63,670 bases of DNA from Pseudomonadota bacterium. Lineage in GTDB: Bacteria; Myxococcota_A; UBA796; UBA9615. Under the pieces are notes generated by a model. It searched no databases, was not told where the DNA came from, and saw only the letters and a program-made list of their open reading frames with translations. The position numbers and the translations under genes were made by a program. The stretch's first letter is position 1. The number at the start of each line of letters is the position of its first letter. Where the stretch lies: positions 1 through 63,670 of the forward strand of contig JAAESI010000293.1 in the NCBI GenBank assembly GCA_024229515.1. The letters are read 5' to 3'. Below, piece after piece: positions 1 to 9,048 of this stretch.

Positions 1-1438
1 CGGTGGCGTTGAAGTCGGGCACCAAGGCGCCGTCGCCGGCCGTCGGCTCGGACGGGCCCCCGACCTCGGTCGCGTCGCCCATTCCCTCGCCGCCGCAGCC
101 CGGGTTCCGGGGATCGGACCCGGCGGTCGCCTCGTCGTCGTCGGACAGGCCGTCGTTGTCGTCGTCGTTGTCGGTGCAGTCGGGCTCGAGGTCGCCGTCG
201 AAGTCGTCGAACTCGTCGACCAGGGAGCCGTCGCAGTCGCTGTCGATGGCGTCGCACAGCTCGGTGGCGCCCGTGTAGATGGTGTCGTCCAGGTCGGCGC
301 AGTCGGTGGCGTCGGGATCGCCGTCGAAGTCGTCGTCCAGATCGGTGCAGTCGGGGTCGAGGTCGCCGTCGAAGTCGTCGAACTCATCCACGAAGCTGCC
401 GTCGCAGTCGCTGTCGATGGTGTCGCACAGCTCCGGCGCACCGTTGTAGATGGTGGCGTCGAGGTCGGCGCAGTCGCTGGTGTCCGGATCGAGGTCGTTG
501 TCGTCGTCCAGATCGACGCAGTCCGCGTCGGTGTCGCCGTCGGTGTCGGTGAAGCCCTCGTCGACGGACGTGTCGCAGTCGTTGTCCTGCCCGTCGCAGG
601 CCTCCGTGTTGGCGGCGAAGTTCAGGATGTCGTTGTCGTCGCAGTCGCCGTCGCACTCGGACTCGCCGTCGGCGTCGTTGTCGGTCTCGGAGTCATCGAA
701 GCCGCCGAAGTCGTCCAGGCCGTTGCAGTCGTTGTCGCCGCCGTCGCAGATCTCGACGTTGCCGGGGTAGTTGGCGGCGTCGTTGTCGTCGCAGTCGCCG
801 GGGGTGTCGGCGGGGTCGCTGCACAGACCGGGGGGGCAGTAGCCGTCGCCGTCCATGTCGTCCTCTTCCCAGGAGATGGACCAGTCGTTCCAGGTCGAAG
901 AGCTGCCGGAGTGGTGGATGATCCCGGCCTCGCCAGTGCCGGTGAAGTTGCACACGCTCTCGGAGGAGGACTGAATCTGGCTGCCGTTGACCCAGACCGT
1001 CAGCAGGGTGCCGTCGAGCTCCGCTTCGAGCAGGACCTCGTCGCCGTAGGGGGCGACGTTCTTGGCGCCGCGGATCGACTCCAGCGGGTTGTTGGCGGCC
1101 ACGTAGAAGGTCGCGTTGCTGGCCCAGAGGAAGAAGCCACAGAACTGGCCGGTGTTGCTGTTGCGCCGCATCGTGAACCCGGCCCCGCCCGTGTCACGCG
1201 TCATCGTGGCGCTGAGGAAGACGCGGTCCGCGTCGCCTGCGCTGGTGTCGATCACGGCCGTGGGGGTGACGTGGCTGGAGATGCTGCTGAAGGCGGCCGT
1301 CCCCCCCGACTCGGACACGTTTCCGTGCAGGGACGTCCAGGCGGAGAAGTCGTCGTCCTCGAAGTCGTCCGTGAAGGTGCCCGCGAGCGCGGGTGAGGAG
1401 ATGAGAAGGAGGGCGAGGAGGAGGGCGATCCGGCGCAT
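1..1438 (-). CDS. Secreted lectin-like protein with MopE-type Asp/Cys repeats (3' end outside window)
   Basis: The gene starts at ATG 1438 and runs off the left edge, so about 479 residues are visible. Residues 1-19 form a signal peptide ending in PALA, with no lipobox cysteine. Residues about 22-185 open with FTDDFEDDDFSAW and alternate short hydrophobic strands, resembling a concanavalin A/LamG-type jelly roll. From about residue 195 there are repeated units such as DCDDND, EICDGGDNDCNG and ELCDTIDSDCDG, the pattern of the Cu-binding MopE family (PF11617), separated by runs of Asp. The family is known from secreted metal-binding proteins; Ca or Cu binding here is inference. It is probably cell-surface or extracellular. 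A TACCTT box lies 6 nt upstream of the ATG. It is divergent from the chitinase gene at 1501, and no stop codon interrupts the visible frame. Confidence 0.8.
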   Translation of the reverse strand, partial: MRRIALLLALLLISSPALAGTFTDDFEDDDFSAWTSLHGNVSESGGTAAFSSISSHVTPTAVIDTSAGDADRVFLSATMTRDTGGAGFTMRRNSNTGQFCGFFLWASNATFYVAANNPLESIRGAKNVAPYGDEVLLEAELDGTLLTVWVNGSQIQSSSESVCNFTGTGEAGIIHHSGSSSTWNDWSISWEEDDMDGDGYCPPGLCSDPADTPGDCDDNDAANYPGNVEICDGGDNDCNGLDDFGGFDDSETDNDADGESECDGDCDDNDILNFAANTEACDGQDNDCDTSVDEGFTDTDGDTDADCVDLDDDNDLDPDTSDCADLDATIYNGAPELCDTIDSDCDGSFVDEFDDFDGDLDPDCTDLDDDFDGDPDATDCADLDDTIYTGATELCDAIDSDCDGSLVDEFDDFDGDLEPDCTDNDDDNDGLSDDDEATAGSDPRNPGCGGEGMGDATEVGGPSEPTAGDGALVPDFNAT

Positions 1439-1444
1439 GCGGGC

Positions 1445-1450
1445 AAGGTA
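1445..1450 (-). promoter_or_regulatory. -10-like TANNNT box (TACCTT)
   Basis: TACCTT on the minus strand ends 6 nt before ATG 1438 and no Shine-Dalgarno is seen, so the transcript is probably leaderless. No consensus -35 is visible. Confidence 0.4.
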
Positions 1451-1487
1451 GCAGGGGACGCAACCCGCCCGTAGGGCGCGGGGACGG

Positions 1488-1493
1488 TATCGT
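1488..1493 (+). promoter_or_regulatory. -10-like TANNNT box (TATCGT)
   Basis: TATCGT ends 7 nt before ATG 1501 of the chitinase gene. It matches the leaderless spacing seen across this window. A weak GAGG also sits just upstream of the start. Confidence 0.35.
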
Positions 1494-1500
1494 TCGAGGT

Positions 1501-2847
1501 ATGCGACACCTGATTCTACTGCTGGCCCTGCCGCTCCTGGCGGGGTGCCCCTCGGCGCCCACGCGGGGCGACGATGACGACGACGACACGACGGCGAACA
1601 GCGATGACGACGACGCGACGGACGACGACGACGACGCGACCGACGACGACGACGCGACGGACGACGACGACGCGACGGACGACGACGACTCCGCCCCGTC
1701 GGCCTCCCCCGGGTACCGCATCGGCTACTTCCCCTCCTGGGGGATCTACGCCCGCGACTTCCAGGTCACCGACATCCCCGCCGCCGAGCTGTCGCACATC
1801 TACTACGCGTTCCTGAACCTCCAGCCCGACGGCACGTGCGTGCTCGGAGACCCCTGGGCGGACATCGAGATCGTGCTCGGTGACGACACCTGGGACCAAC
1901 CGGTGCGCGGCAACTTCAACCAGCTCCGCATCCTCAAGGAGAACCACCCCGGCCTCGAGGTCATGCTCTCCGTCGGCGGGTGGACGTGGTCGGGCAACTT
2001 CTCCACCGTCGCTTCCACCGAGGCGGGCCGCGCCACCTTCGCCTCCACCTGCGTCGATCTGGTCCGCACCTACGGATTCGACGGCCTCGACGTGGACTGG
2101 GAGTACCCCGTCGAGGGCGGCCTGGGAGGCAACAGCAACAGCCCCGCCGACACCGCCAACCACGTGCTCCTGCTCCAGGCCGTGCGTGACGAGTTCGACG
2201 CCTACGAAGCCGAGGACGCGAAGGACTACCGCATCGCCATCGCGGCGTCCGCGAACGCCTCGTACATCGCCAACCTGGACGTCTACGGCTTGAGCCAGGT
2301 GCTCGACTGGATCGGCTTGATGTCCTACGACTTCCACGGCACCTGGGAATCGACGACCGGCCTGCAGTCACCGATGTACGCGGCGCCGGGGGACCCGTCG
2401 GCGTCCGCGGACGTGCTGACCGTCACCGCCGCGGCCCAGGAGTACCTGGATGCGGGCCTGCCGCCCACCCAGTTGGTCGTGGGCATCCCGATCTACGGAC
2501 GGGCGTGGACGGGCGTGGACCCGGGGCCCAACAACGACGGCTTGTTCCAGTCCTCCACCGGAGCCGCCCCCGGCACCTGGGAGGCGGGCAGCTACGACTG
2601 GTCCGACCTCGTCGACAACTACATCACGCCGTCCAACACGTTCTGGGAGTCGGCCGCCGAGGTGCCGTACCTGTACGACGCCGCCACCGGGATGTTCGCC
2701 ACCTACGACGACGTCGCGTCCGTGCAGAGCAAGGCCGAGTGGGTCGCGGAGCAGGGGCTCGGCGGGGTCATGTTCTGGGAGCTGTCGGCCGATCATCCGA
2801 CCGAGAACCTGATCTCCACCGCCCACGCGGTCCTGGGCGGCGACTAG
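1501..2847 (+). CDS. Glycoside hydrolase family 18 (chitinase-like) lipoprotein
   Basis: This is a 448-residue exported lipoprotein predicted to hydrolyse beta-1,4-N-acetylglucosamine polymers at the cell surface. The lipobox LAGC puts the lipidated Cys at residue 16. Residues about 24-64 are an Asp/Ala/Thr low-complexity linker built from GAC codons. The GH18 TIM barrel spans about 70-445. It has the SVGGW (SxGG) strand, the catalytic DxxDxDxE motif as FDGLDVDWEYP with the acid/base Glu at residue 201, MSYDFHG and the late-barrel YGRAW. The catalytic set looks complete, so activity is likely; chitin as the exact substrate is inferred from family only. The gene stands alone and converges on the GGDEF gene, with 12 bp between their stops. 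Confidence 0.92.
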   Translation: MRHLILLLALPLLAGCPSAPTRGDDDDDDTTANSDDDDATDDDDDATDDDDATDDDDATDDDDSAPSASPGYRIGYFPSWGIYARDFQVTDIPAAELSHIYYAFLNLQPDGTCVLGDPWADIEIVLGDDTWDQPVRGNFNQLRILKENHPGLEVMLSVGGWTWSGNFSTVASTEAGRATFASTCVDLVRTYGFDGLDVDWEYPVEGGLGGNSNSPADTANHVLLLQAVRDEFDAYEAEDAKDYRIAIAASANASYIANLDVYGLSQVLDWIGLMSYDFHGTWESTTGLQSPMYAAPGDPSASADVLTVTAAAQEYLDAGLPPTQLVVGIPIYGRAWTGVDPGPNNDGLFQSSTGAAPGTWEAGSYDWSDLVDNYITPSNTFWESAAEVPYLYDAATGMFATYDDVASVQSKAEWVAEQGLGGVMFWELSADHPTENLISTAHAVLGGD

Positions 2848-2859
2848 CGGCGAGCAGCC

Positions 2860-3961
2860 CTAGACGTTGGAGGAGTCGCTGCGGCCTCCGACGACCCGGT
2901 CGCGGCCCTTCTGCTTCGCTTCGTACAGCGCCGAGTCCGCGGTCTCCAACAGCGTGTGGGGATCGCGCGTGCGCGTGGGCACCGTGGAGGCGACCCCGAT
3001 CGACAGCGTCACCCGCTTGCTCGTGGGCGACGAGGGGTGGCCGATCCCGATCTCGTGCAGCGCCCGGCGGATGCGTCGCGCCACCGCCGTCGCGCCGAGG
3101 GTGTCAGCTTCGCAGAGGATGACCGCGAACTCCTCGCCGCCGTGGCGGGCGACCAGGCCCATCGGCCGTTGCACCGCCTTGAGCAGCGCTTCGGCCACCT
3201 GCTGCAGGCATCGGTCGCCGGCGGCGTGCCCGAGGGTGTCGTTGTAGGCCTTGAAGTGGTCGATGTCGCACATCAGCAGCGCCAGCGGCTCCTGCTCCCG
3301 CCCGAGCCAGCGCCAGCGCTGGGCCAGCACCTCCTCGAAGGTGCGTCGGTTGGCCAGGCCCGTGAGCGCGTCGGTGCTGGCCAGCATCTCCAGCTCCGTG
3401 GTCCGCTCCTGGAGCGTGGCGGCGAACTGTTCGGCCTGCGCCTTCAGATGCTCCACCTCGACGTGGGCGGCGGACTGCCGCTTCACCGCCTTGTAACGGT
3501 GCAGCTGACCGGCGGCAGCGATGACGGCCGTGCCCAGCACGAAGAACGTCATGAGCAAGCCCGGCTCCATCGGTTCGTCGGCCCCGAGGATCCAGGTCGG
3601 CAGGAGCAGCCCCATGGCGCAAGCGGAGTGCACCGCGATGGCGGTGGCGGGGGGCCACAAGAACAGCAGCGAGCCTCCCAGCATCACCAGCGTGATGCCC
3701 GGGTAGTAGGCGGAGCCGTAGCCCCCCTGAACGAGAATGAGCAGGTCGGCCGACCAGCCCAGGAAAGACGAAGTAGAAGGCGGTGACGCTGACGGAGTGC
3801 TCGCGGAAGGTGCGCGCCTTGAGCGCCGCGAGCATGCCCACCGTCACCACCACGACCAGCGCGCGGACCAGGAGCATGAGCTGCAGCCGCCCCTCCGGCG
3901 CGACCATCAGATCGAGCAGCCCGAACACGGGCACGAACACGATGACGAGCAGCAGGGCCAC
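2860..3961 (-). CDS. Membrane GGDEF diguanylate cyclase (single frameshift)
   Basis: Predicted to make cyclic di-GMP from two GTP at the inner membrane. The N-terminal half (from GTG 3961) is a multi-pass membrane region of about six hydrophobic segments. A coiled linker follows, then a GGDEF domain with the active-site GGEEF (RHGGEEFAVIL), CDIDHFKAYND and a C-terminal ALYEAKQKGRDRV. The membrane half and the catalytic half lie in different frames. They join cleanly at 3761-3766 if one base of the TTTCC stretch is removed, giving FYFVF followed by LGWSADLLIL. This may be a sequencing error or a recent inactivation. The RxxD inhibitory site is absent upstream of GGEEF. No sensory domain other than the membrane region is seen. 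The start lies 54 bp from the ligase stop, suggesting cotranscription. Confidence 0.8.
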
Positions 3962-4014
3962 GCGGGCGCCGCTGCGGTTCTCGTCGGCGGTGTGCTCGTC
4001 CAGGGCGGTGGCGG

Positions 4015-5823
4015 TCAGGCGAACTTCTCGGAGTAGAAGGAGTCGATGAGCGCCTCGTGGGTGCGCTGAATGACCCGTCGTTTCACCTTGAGGCTGGGGG
4101 TCAGCTCACCGGACTCGACCGTGAAGTCCTCCGGGAGGATGACGAACTTCTTGAGCGTCTCGTACGACGCGAGGCCACCGTTGACCTCGTCGATGTAGCC
4201 CTGCAGCAGCGCGCGGATGCCGTCGTCGGTGGGGCGGGCGTCCGCGGGCGGGACCTTGCGGTCGTCCCGGTCGTACAGCTCCTCCAGACCCTCTTCGTCC
4301 AAGGTCACCAGCGCCGACAGGAACTTGCGCTTGTCGCCGACCACGACCACCTGGCTCATGCCGGCGTACTGCTTCAGCCGGTTCTCGATGTTCTGGGGGC
4401 TGACGTTCTTGCCGCCCGCGGTGACGATGATGTCCTTCTTGCGGTCGGTGATCTTCACGTAGCCGCCGGCGTCGAACTCACCGACGTCGCCGGTGTGGAG
4501 CCAGCCGTCGACGATGGTCTCGGCGGTGGCCTCGGGCTGCTTGAGGTAGCCCATGAAGACGTTGTCGCCCTTGACCAGGATCTCGCCGTCCTCGGCGATC
4601 TTGATCTCCTGGCCCTCGACGGGGATGCCGACGGTCCCGTACTTGGGCTTGTCCAGCGGGTTGAAGGTGCACACGCCGACGCACTCGGTCTGGCCGTAGA
4701 CCTCCTGGATGGAGATGCCCAGTCCGGCGAAGAAAACGCCGACGTCGGCCGACAGCGGGGCGGCGCCGGAGATGAACCGGCGTCCTCGGGCCATGCCGAG
4801 CTTCTTGCGGACCTTGCTCAGCACGAGCCGGTCGGCGACGTCGTACTGCATCTTCAGGGTCACGCTGGGCTTGTTCCCGAGCGAGCGCTGGTGCGCGAGC
4901 GCCTTGCCCACGTCCGTAGCCCAGCCGAACAGCTTCTTGCGCAGGTCGGGGGCGTCCTGCAGGCCCGACGTGATGCGGCTGTAGTACTTCTCCCAGAGCC
5001 GCGGCACGCAGACCAGGATCGTCGGCTCGGTCTCCACGAGGTTGGCCGCGACGTGCTCGAGCCCCTCGCCCATGTTGACCGTGTAGCCGACCCGGATGGC
5101 CATGATCTCGCCCTGCAGCCGCTCCGCGATGTGGGACAGCGGAAGGAATGAGAGGCTGGAGTCGTTGTCGCCCGCCTCCAGGGCGGCGGCCAGCGACTCG
5201 GCCATCGCCATCATGTTGCGGTGGCTGATCATCGCCCCCTTGGGCGGTCCGGTGGTGCCCGAGGTGTAGACGATGGTGGCGAGGGCGGCGGGATCGTTGG
5301 CCTCGACCTGGGCTTCGACCGAGGCCCAGGCTTCGGGACCGGCGTCATCGCCGCGCTTGATCAGATCCGCCCAGGCGACGACCCCATCCTGGTTGGAGGC
5401 GTCGTCCCCCTCGAGCACGATGATGTGCTCCAGATTGGGGCAGGCGTCGCGGATCTCCAGGAGCTTGTGGAGCTGGCCGGCGTCCTCGGCGATGACCGCT
5501 TTGCAGCCGCTGTGCTCGAGGATGTACTGGACCTGGGGGGCGATCGAGGAGGGGTAGATCGGGACGGTGGGGCAGCCGATGGCGAGGCAGGCCAGATCAC
5601 CCACCAGCCACTCGGTCCGGTTCGTCGACAGCACCGCCGCCATGTCGCCGGGCTGGAGGCCGAGGGTGCGCAGGCCCGCGCCCGCGACGAGGACGCGCTG
5701 CTTGTAGCCCTCCCAGGTGATGTCGTGCCACGTCCCCTTGGCTTTGTAGCGAAGGGCAGCGACGTCGTGCTGCTGCTGCGCGTGCGCGAACAAATGGTGC
5801 AGAAGGGTCGGCCGCTCGATCAT
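4015..5823 (-). CDS. Long-chain acyl-CoA synthetase (AMP-forming)
   Basis: This 602-residue ANL-superfamily enzyme activates fatty acids to acyl-CoA through an acyl-adenylate. Hallmarks are the P-loop YTSGTTGPPKGAM near residue 190, the VYGQTECVG motif, the GWLHTGDVG motif and ITDRKKDIIVTAGGKNVSP. The length and the GGKNVSPQNIEN signature match the FadD15/long-chain group rather than the acetyl-CoA synthetases. It has no signal peptide and is probably cytoplasmic or membrane-peripheral. The start is ATG 5823, divergent from a kinase gene at 5858 with 34 bp between. The GGDEF gene follows on the same strand. A second, unrelated-branch synthetase lies at 54897. Confidence 0.92.
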   Translation of the reverse strand: MIERPTLLHHLFAHAQQQHDVAALRYKAKGTWHDITWEGYKQRVLVAGAGLRTLGLQPGDMAAVLSTNRTEWLVGDLACLAIGCPTVPIYPSSIAPQVQYILEHSGCKAVIAEDAGQLHKLLEIRDACPNLEHIIVLEGDDASNQDGVVAWADLIKRGDDAGPEAWASVEAQVEANDPAALATIVYTSGTTGPPKGAMISHRNMMAMAESLAAALEAGDNDSSLSFLPLSHIAERLQGEIMAIRVGYTVNMGEGLEHVAANLVETEPTILVCVPRLWEKYYSRITSGLQDAPDLRKKLFGWATDVGKALAHQRSLGNKPSVTLKMQYDVADRLVLSKVRKKLGMARGRRFISGAAPLSADVGVFFAGLGISIQEVYGQTECVGVCTFNPLDKPKYGTVGIPVEGQEIKIAEDGEILVKGDNVFMGYLKQPEATAETIVDGWLHTGDVGEFDAGGYVKITDRKKDIIVTAGGKNVSPQNIENRLKQYAGMSQVVVVGDKRKFLSALVTLDEEGLEELYDRDDRKVPPADARPTDDGIRALLQGYIDEVNGGLASYETLKKFVILPEDFTVESGELTPSLKVKRRVIQRTHEALIDSFYSEKFA

Positions 5824-5843
5824 AGCTGGCTTCTACCAGAGGC

Positions 5844-5849
5844 TATGCT
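5844..5849 (+). promoter_or_regulatory. -10-like TANNNT box (TATGCT)
   Basis: TATGCT ends 8 nt before ATG 5858 of the kinase gene, with no Shine-Dalgarno. This favours ATG 5858 over the in-frame GTG at 5852. Confidence 0.4.
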
Positions 5850-5857
5850 CCGTGGTC

Positions 5858-7701
5858 ATGCCGTCACGCGCTGACCGCCAATGGGGACGCTTTCGGATCG
5901 TCGGTGAGCTCGGCCGCGGCGGCATGGGCGTGGTCTACGCCGCCGCCGACATGGAGTTGGAGCGCAACGTCGCCATCAAGGTGATCCTCGACCCGGCCCT
6001 CGCCGACCCCGAGCTGATGCGCCGGTTCGAGCGCGAGGTCCGCATCACCGCGCAGCTGGAGCATCCCGGGGTGGTGCCCGTCTACGAGGCCGGTCGAGAC
6101 GAGGATGGACGTCGCTTCTTCGCGATGCAGCAGCTTCGGGGGAGACCCTGGAGGACGTCATCGGGCGCCTCGCCACGGGGGACGAAGCGACGCTGGAGGC
6201 GTGGCCGCTGAGCCGACGGCTGGGCGTGCTGCTGCAGGTCTGCCACACCGTCGCCTACGCCCACAGCCGCAGCGTGCTCCACCGCGACATCAAGCCCGCC
6301 AACATCATCCTGGGCGAGTTCGGCGAGGTGCTCTTGCTGGACTGGGGCATCGCCCGCTTCCTCGCCGACCCCGACGAGACCCTGACGTCGGGCCGGCCGA
6401 TCAACACCGCGTCGCCGGAGGCGCTCACCGAGTACGGCTCCATGATCGGCACCCCGGGGTACATGGCCCCGGAGCAGGCGGTGGGCGCGCCGCCGGACGT
6501 GCGGTCGGATGTGTGGAGCCTGGGCGCGGTGCTGTACCAGCTGCTGACCTTCACCAAGACGTTCGAGGGGCCCACCCTCGAGGCGATGATGGCGCTGATG
6601 CAGGGGCCCCCGTTGGACCCCCGCAAGCGCGCCCCGGAACTGGAGATCGGCGACGACATCGCGGAGATCTGCATCGCTGCCCTGGAGGCGGATCTGCGGC
6701 CGCGGACGGCCAGCGCGATGGCGCTTCACGACGCGATCGACGACGTGCTCCAGGGGCGGGCCCGGGCGGCCGCGGCGGCGCGCACCGTGGAGGAGGCCCG
6801 GGGCGTCTGGGAGGAGCACCGCCAGCAACGCCGGGAGCGCCGCACACTGCTGGGGCGGGAGGCGCAGCTGGAGGGATCCATCCCCCTGTGGACGCCGCTG
6901 GAGCAGAAGGCGGACCTGCTGTGGGTGCGGCGTCGGCTTCGGGCCCTGGAGGTGGAGTCGTCCGACACGGTCGAGCACGTCGTGTCGTTGGCCGAGAACG
7001 CGCTCAACCAGGACCCCACCTGCGAGCCCGCCGCCGACCTGCTCGCCCAGGTCCACTACGCCCGGTTCGAGGAGGCCGAGGAGGCGGGTGACGTCCCGGC
7101 CCAGCGCTGGTCCGCGGGGCGGGTGCGCAAGTACGACGCGGACGGCTCGTGGACGGTCCGCCTGCGCGGCATGGGGAGCCTCACGCTCCGCACCAACCCG
7201 CCCGGAGCGGAGGTGATCTGCGAGCGCTTCGATCGGGACGAGATCGTCGCCCGCAAGGTGGACCGACGGGTCCTGGGGAAGACCCCGCTGGAAGACGTGC
7301 CGATCGAGCCCGGCTCCTACCTGCTGACGATCCGATCGCCGGGGCTGCGGCCGACGCGGTACCCGATCTTCCTGCCCCGGGGGCACCGCTGGAATTCGGG
7401 AGCGGTGCCGGTTCCGCTCTACTCGGACGCCCAGATCGGCGACGGCTTCGTCTACATCCCCGGCGGCCCGACCCGCATCGGCGGACTCGTGGGCGGCGTG
7501 CGCGACGTCGCCGGTTCGATGCGCACGTGGTGCCGCGAGGCGTCGTACGACGGGAACGAGGAGCTCCGCACCGTCCGGGGCGGGTTCTGGAACTGCTCCC
7601 CGGCCCAGTGCCGCGTCACCTCCCGGTGGGGGGACGAGCCGCAGCAGGCGTTCACCCTCACCGGTTTCCGCCTCGTCCGCGACCGGCCGCTCCCGGGGTA
7701 G
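5858..7701 (+). CDS. Ser/Thr protein kinase with PEGA and truncated FGE-like domain (frameshifted)
   Basis: Hanks-type kinase of about 614 residues with three modules. The kinase domain spans about 10-275 and has the Gly loop GELGRGGMG, the lysine in VAIKV, HRDIKPAN near residue 141, DWG in place of DFG, and GTPGYMAPEQ. A helical linker follows, then a PEGA-like beta domain near 435-510 with TNPPGAEV. The last module is a formylglycine-generating-enzyme/SUMF1-like domain. It keeps only its beginning (FVYIPGGP) and its end (RTVRGGFWNC and TGFRLVRD); the middle is missing. The reading frame slips at the GGGGG run 6138-6142, where one G appears lost, and continuity is excellent on both sides. 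DWG still supplies the metal-binding Asp, so catalysis is plausible. It is cytoplasmic, since no membrane segment is seen. A paralogue with the same architecture is at 49936. Confidence 0.85.
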
Positions 7702-7753
7702 ATGGCATCGGGGTGTCATCGCCCGCCGCACGGCCGCACGGCACGCTGTGAAC

Positions 7754-8841
7754 ATGGACGCAGCCCACGAACCCCAAGGCATTCGATTCGGCCGATACCG
7801 GCTTCAAGCGCTTCTCGGCTCAGGGTCGATGGCCCAGGTCTTCCGCGCCCGCCACATGGGCACCGCGGGGTGGGGCAAGGCGGTGGCGCTCAAGCGCCTG
7901 TGGGGGGACGACGAGATCGACCTGACCGCGCTCCCGGCGACCGCCAACTGCCTCAAGTCGCTGATCAACGAGGCCGAGCTGGGGAGCCGGTTGAGCCACC
8001 CCAACATCGTCGCAGTCCACGACTTCGATTCGGTTCAGGGGCGGTTCTACCTGGCGATGGAGCTGGTTCCGGGGTGGACGCTGGAGGAGATCCTCAAGGT
8101 CTGCCGGATGCGCGGGGTGGCGCTGCCCCCACCCGCCGCGGTGGAGATCGCCTTGGCGGTGGCGCGGGCCTTGGAGTACGCCCACGCCCTCGCGGACGAT
8201 GAAGGCCGACCGCTGGAGCTGGTCCACCGGGATCTGAAGCCGGCGAACATCTTGATCGGCCGGGATGGCTCCATCAAGGTCTCGAACTTCGGCATCGCCA
8301 AGGCTGCCTCCAACGTCTACGCGACGATGGGGACGAAGATGATCAAGGGTACGCCCCGGTACATGTCGCCCGAGCAGGCGCTGGGCCAGCGGGTCGATCG
8401 GCGCTCCGATCTGTTCTCGCTGGGTACGCTGCTGGCGGAGATGATCCTCAACCGGCCGATGTGGGACGCCGGCTCCTTGCTGGGCGTGTTCGTCGCCGTC
8501 GCCGAGGTCGCGCCGGCGGGGGGGGGGTGATGCTCGCCATTCGCCGGGAGCGGCCGGAGTTGGCGCCGATCCTGAACCGCCTGCTCGTGAAGGAGCCGGT
8601 CTACCGCTACCAGCGCACCGGCGATCTCGTCGTCGACCTCGCCGCCGTGCAGCGGCAGTTGGCGGGACCGAAGTTGAAGCGGTGGCTCGACCGAGCGGTC
8701 GCCGAGCTGCCTCCGCGGGTGGACGACGGGTTCTTCGGGGACGGCGGTCCGCCGCCCTCGCTGCCGCGCAAGAAGCGCACGACCCCGGGGGGCCGGGCTC
8801 CGAAGAAGGGGCTGATGTCATGGTTCGCTCGGAGCCGCTGA
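7754..8841 (+). CDS. Ser/Thr protein kinase with Asn in place of the DFG Asp (frameshifted)
   Basis: Hanks-type kinase of about 362 residues. The Gly loop is degenerate (LLGSGSMAQVF), the lysine is present in AVALKRL, the catalytic loop is intact (VHRDLKPANIL), but the DFG motif reads SNFGIAKA, so the Mg-binding Asp is Asn. GTPRYMSPEQ and RSDLFSLG follow. The C-terminal lobe continues in another frame after a run of ten G at 8518-8527, and one base less or more restores a single protein ending at 8841. It could be a pseudokinase or a weakly active kinase. The start is ATG 7754, with a GTG at 7748 as alternative. It follows the kinase at 5858 by 52 bp on the same strand. No PEGA or FGE domain is present, and the tail is basic and disordered. 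Confidence 0.82.
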
Positions 8842-8921
8842 TCGAACCACGCTCCACCCGCGCGCGGGTGACCTGCCTGCTCGTGCTCTCCTCCCGGCGG
8901 GCGCTGCCCACGAACACCTAG

Positions 8922-9035
8922 TGCGGGCGGTCCCTCGGCGACGGCGCCTCGTCGACCCACCCGGAGCACGTGACCTGCCCGGACTGCCGGCAGCGGCTGC
9001 TGCGGAGCTGGGGGATCGTGATGGAGGCGGGGTAG
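8922..9035 (+). pseudogene. Possible zinc-ribbon gene remnant
   Basis: Between the kinase and the oxidoreductase a 37-codon open stretch, bounded by TAG at 8919 and TAG at 9033, reads CGRSLGDG followed by HVTCPDCRQRL. The CG...T...VTCxxC spacing resembles small zinc-ribbon proteins common in myxobacteria-like genomes. There is no start codon in frame, so it is either a decayed gene or one broken by an indel just upstream. The remaining bases of 8842-9048 show nothing else except the promoter box at 9036. Confidence 0.3.
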
Positions 9036-9041
9036 TAGAGT
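9036..9041 (+). promoter_or_regulatory. -10-like TANNNT box (TAGAGT)
   Basis: TAGAGT ends 7 nt before GTG 9049 of the oxidoreductase, with no Shine-Dalgarno between. The spacing fits a leaderless start. Confidence 0.4.
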
Positions 9042-9048
9042 CGGCGCC

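Noticed and set aside
4057..5151. A 364-codon open frame antisense to the acyl-CoA synthetase
   Set aside because: It has no family features and mirrors the synthetase codons.
6082..7782. A 566-codon open frame antisense to the first kinase
   Set aside because: The kinase, PEGA and FGE motifs on the plus strand are clear, and the antisense product is Arg/Pro/Leu low complexity.
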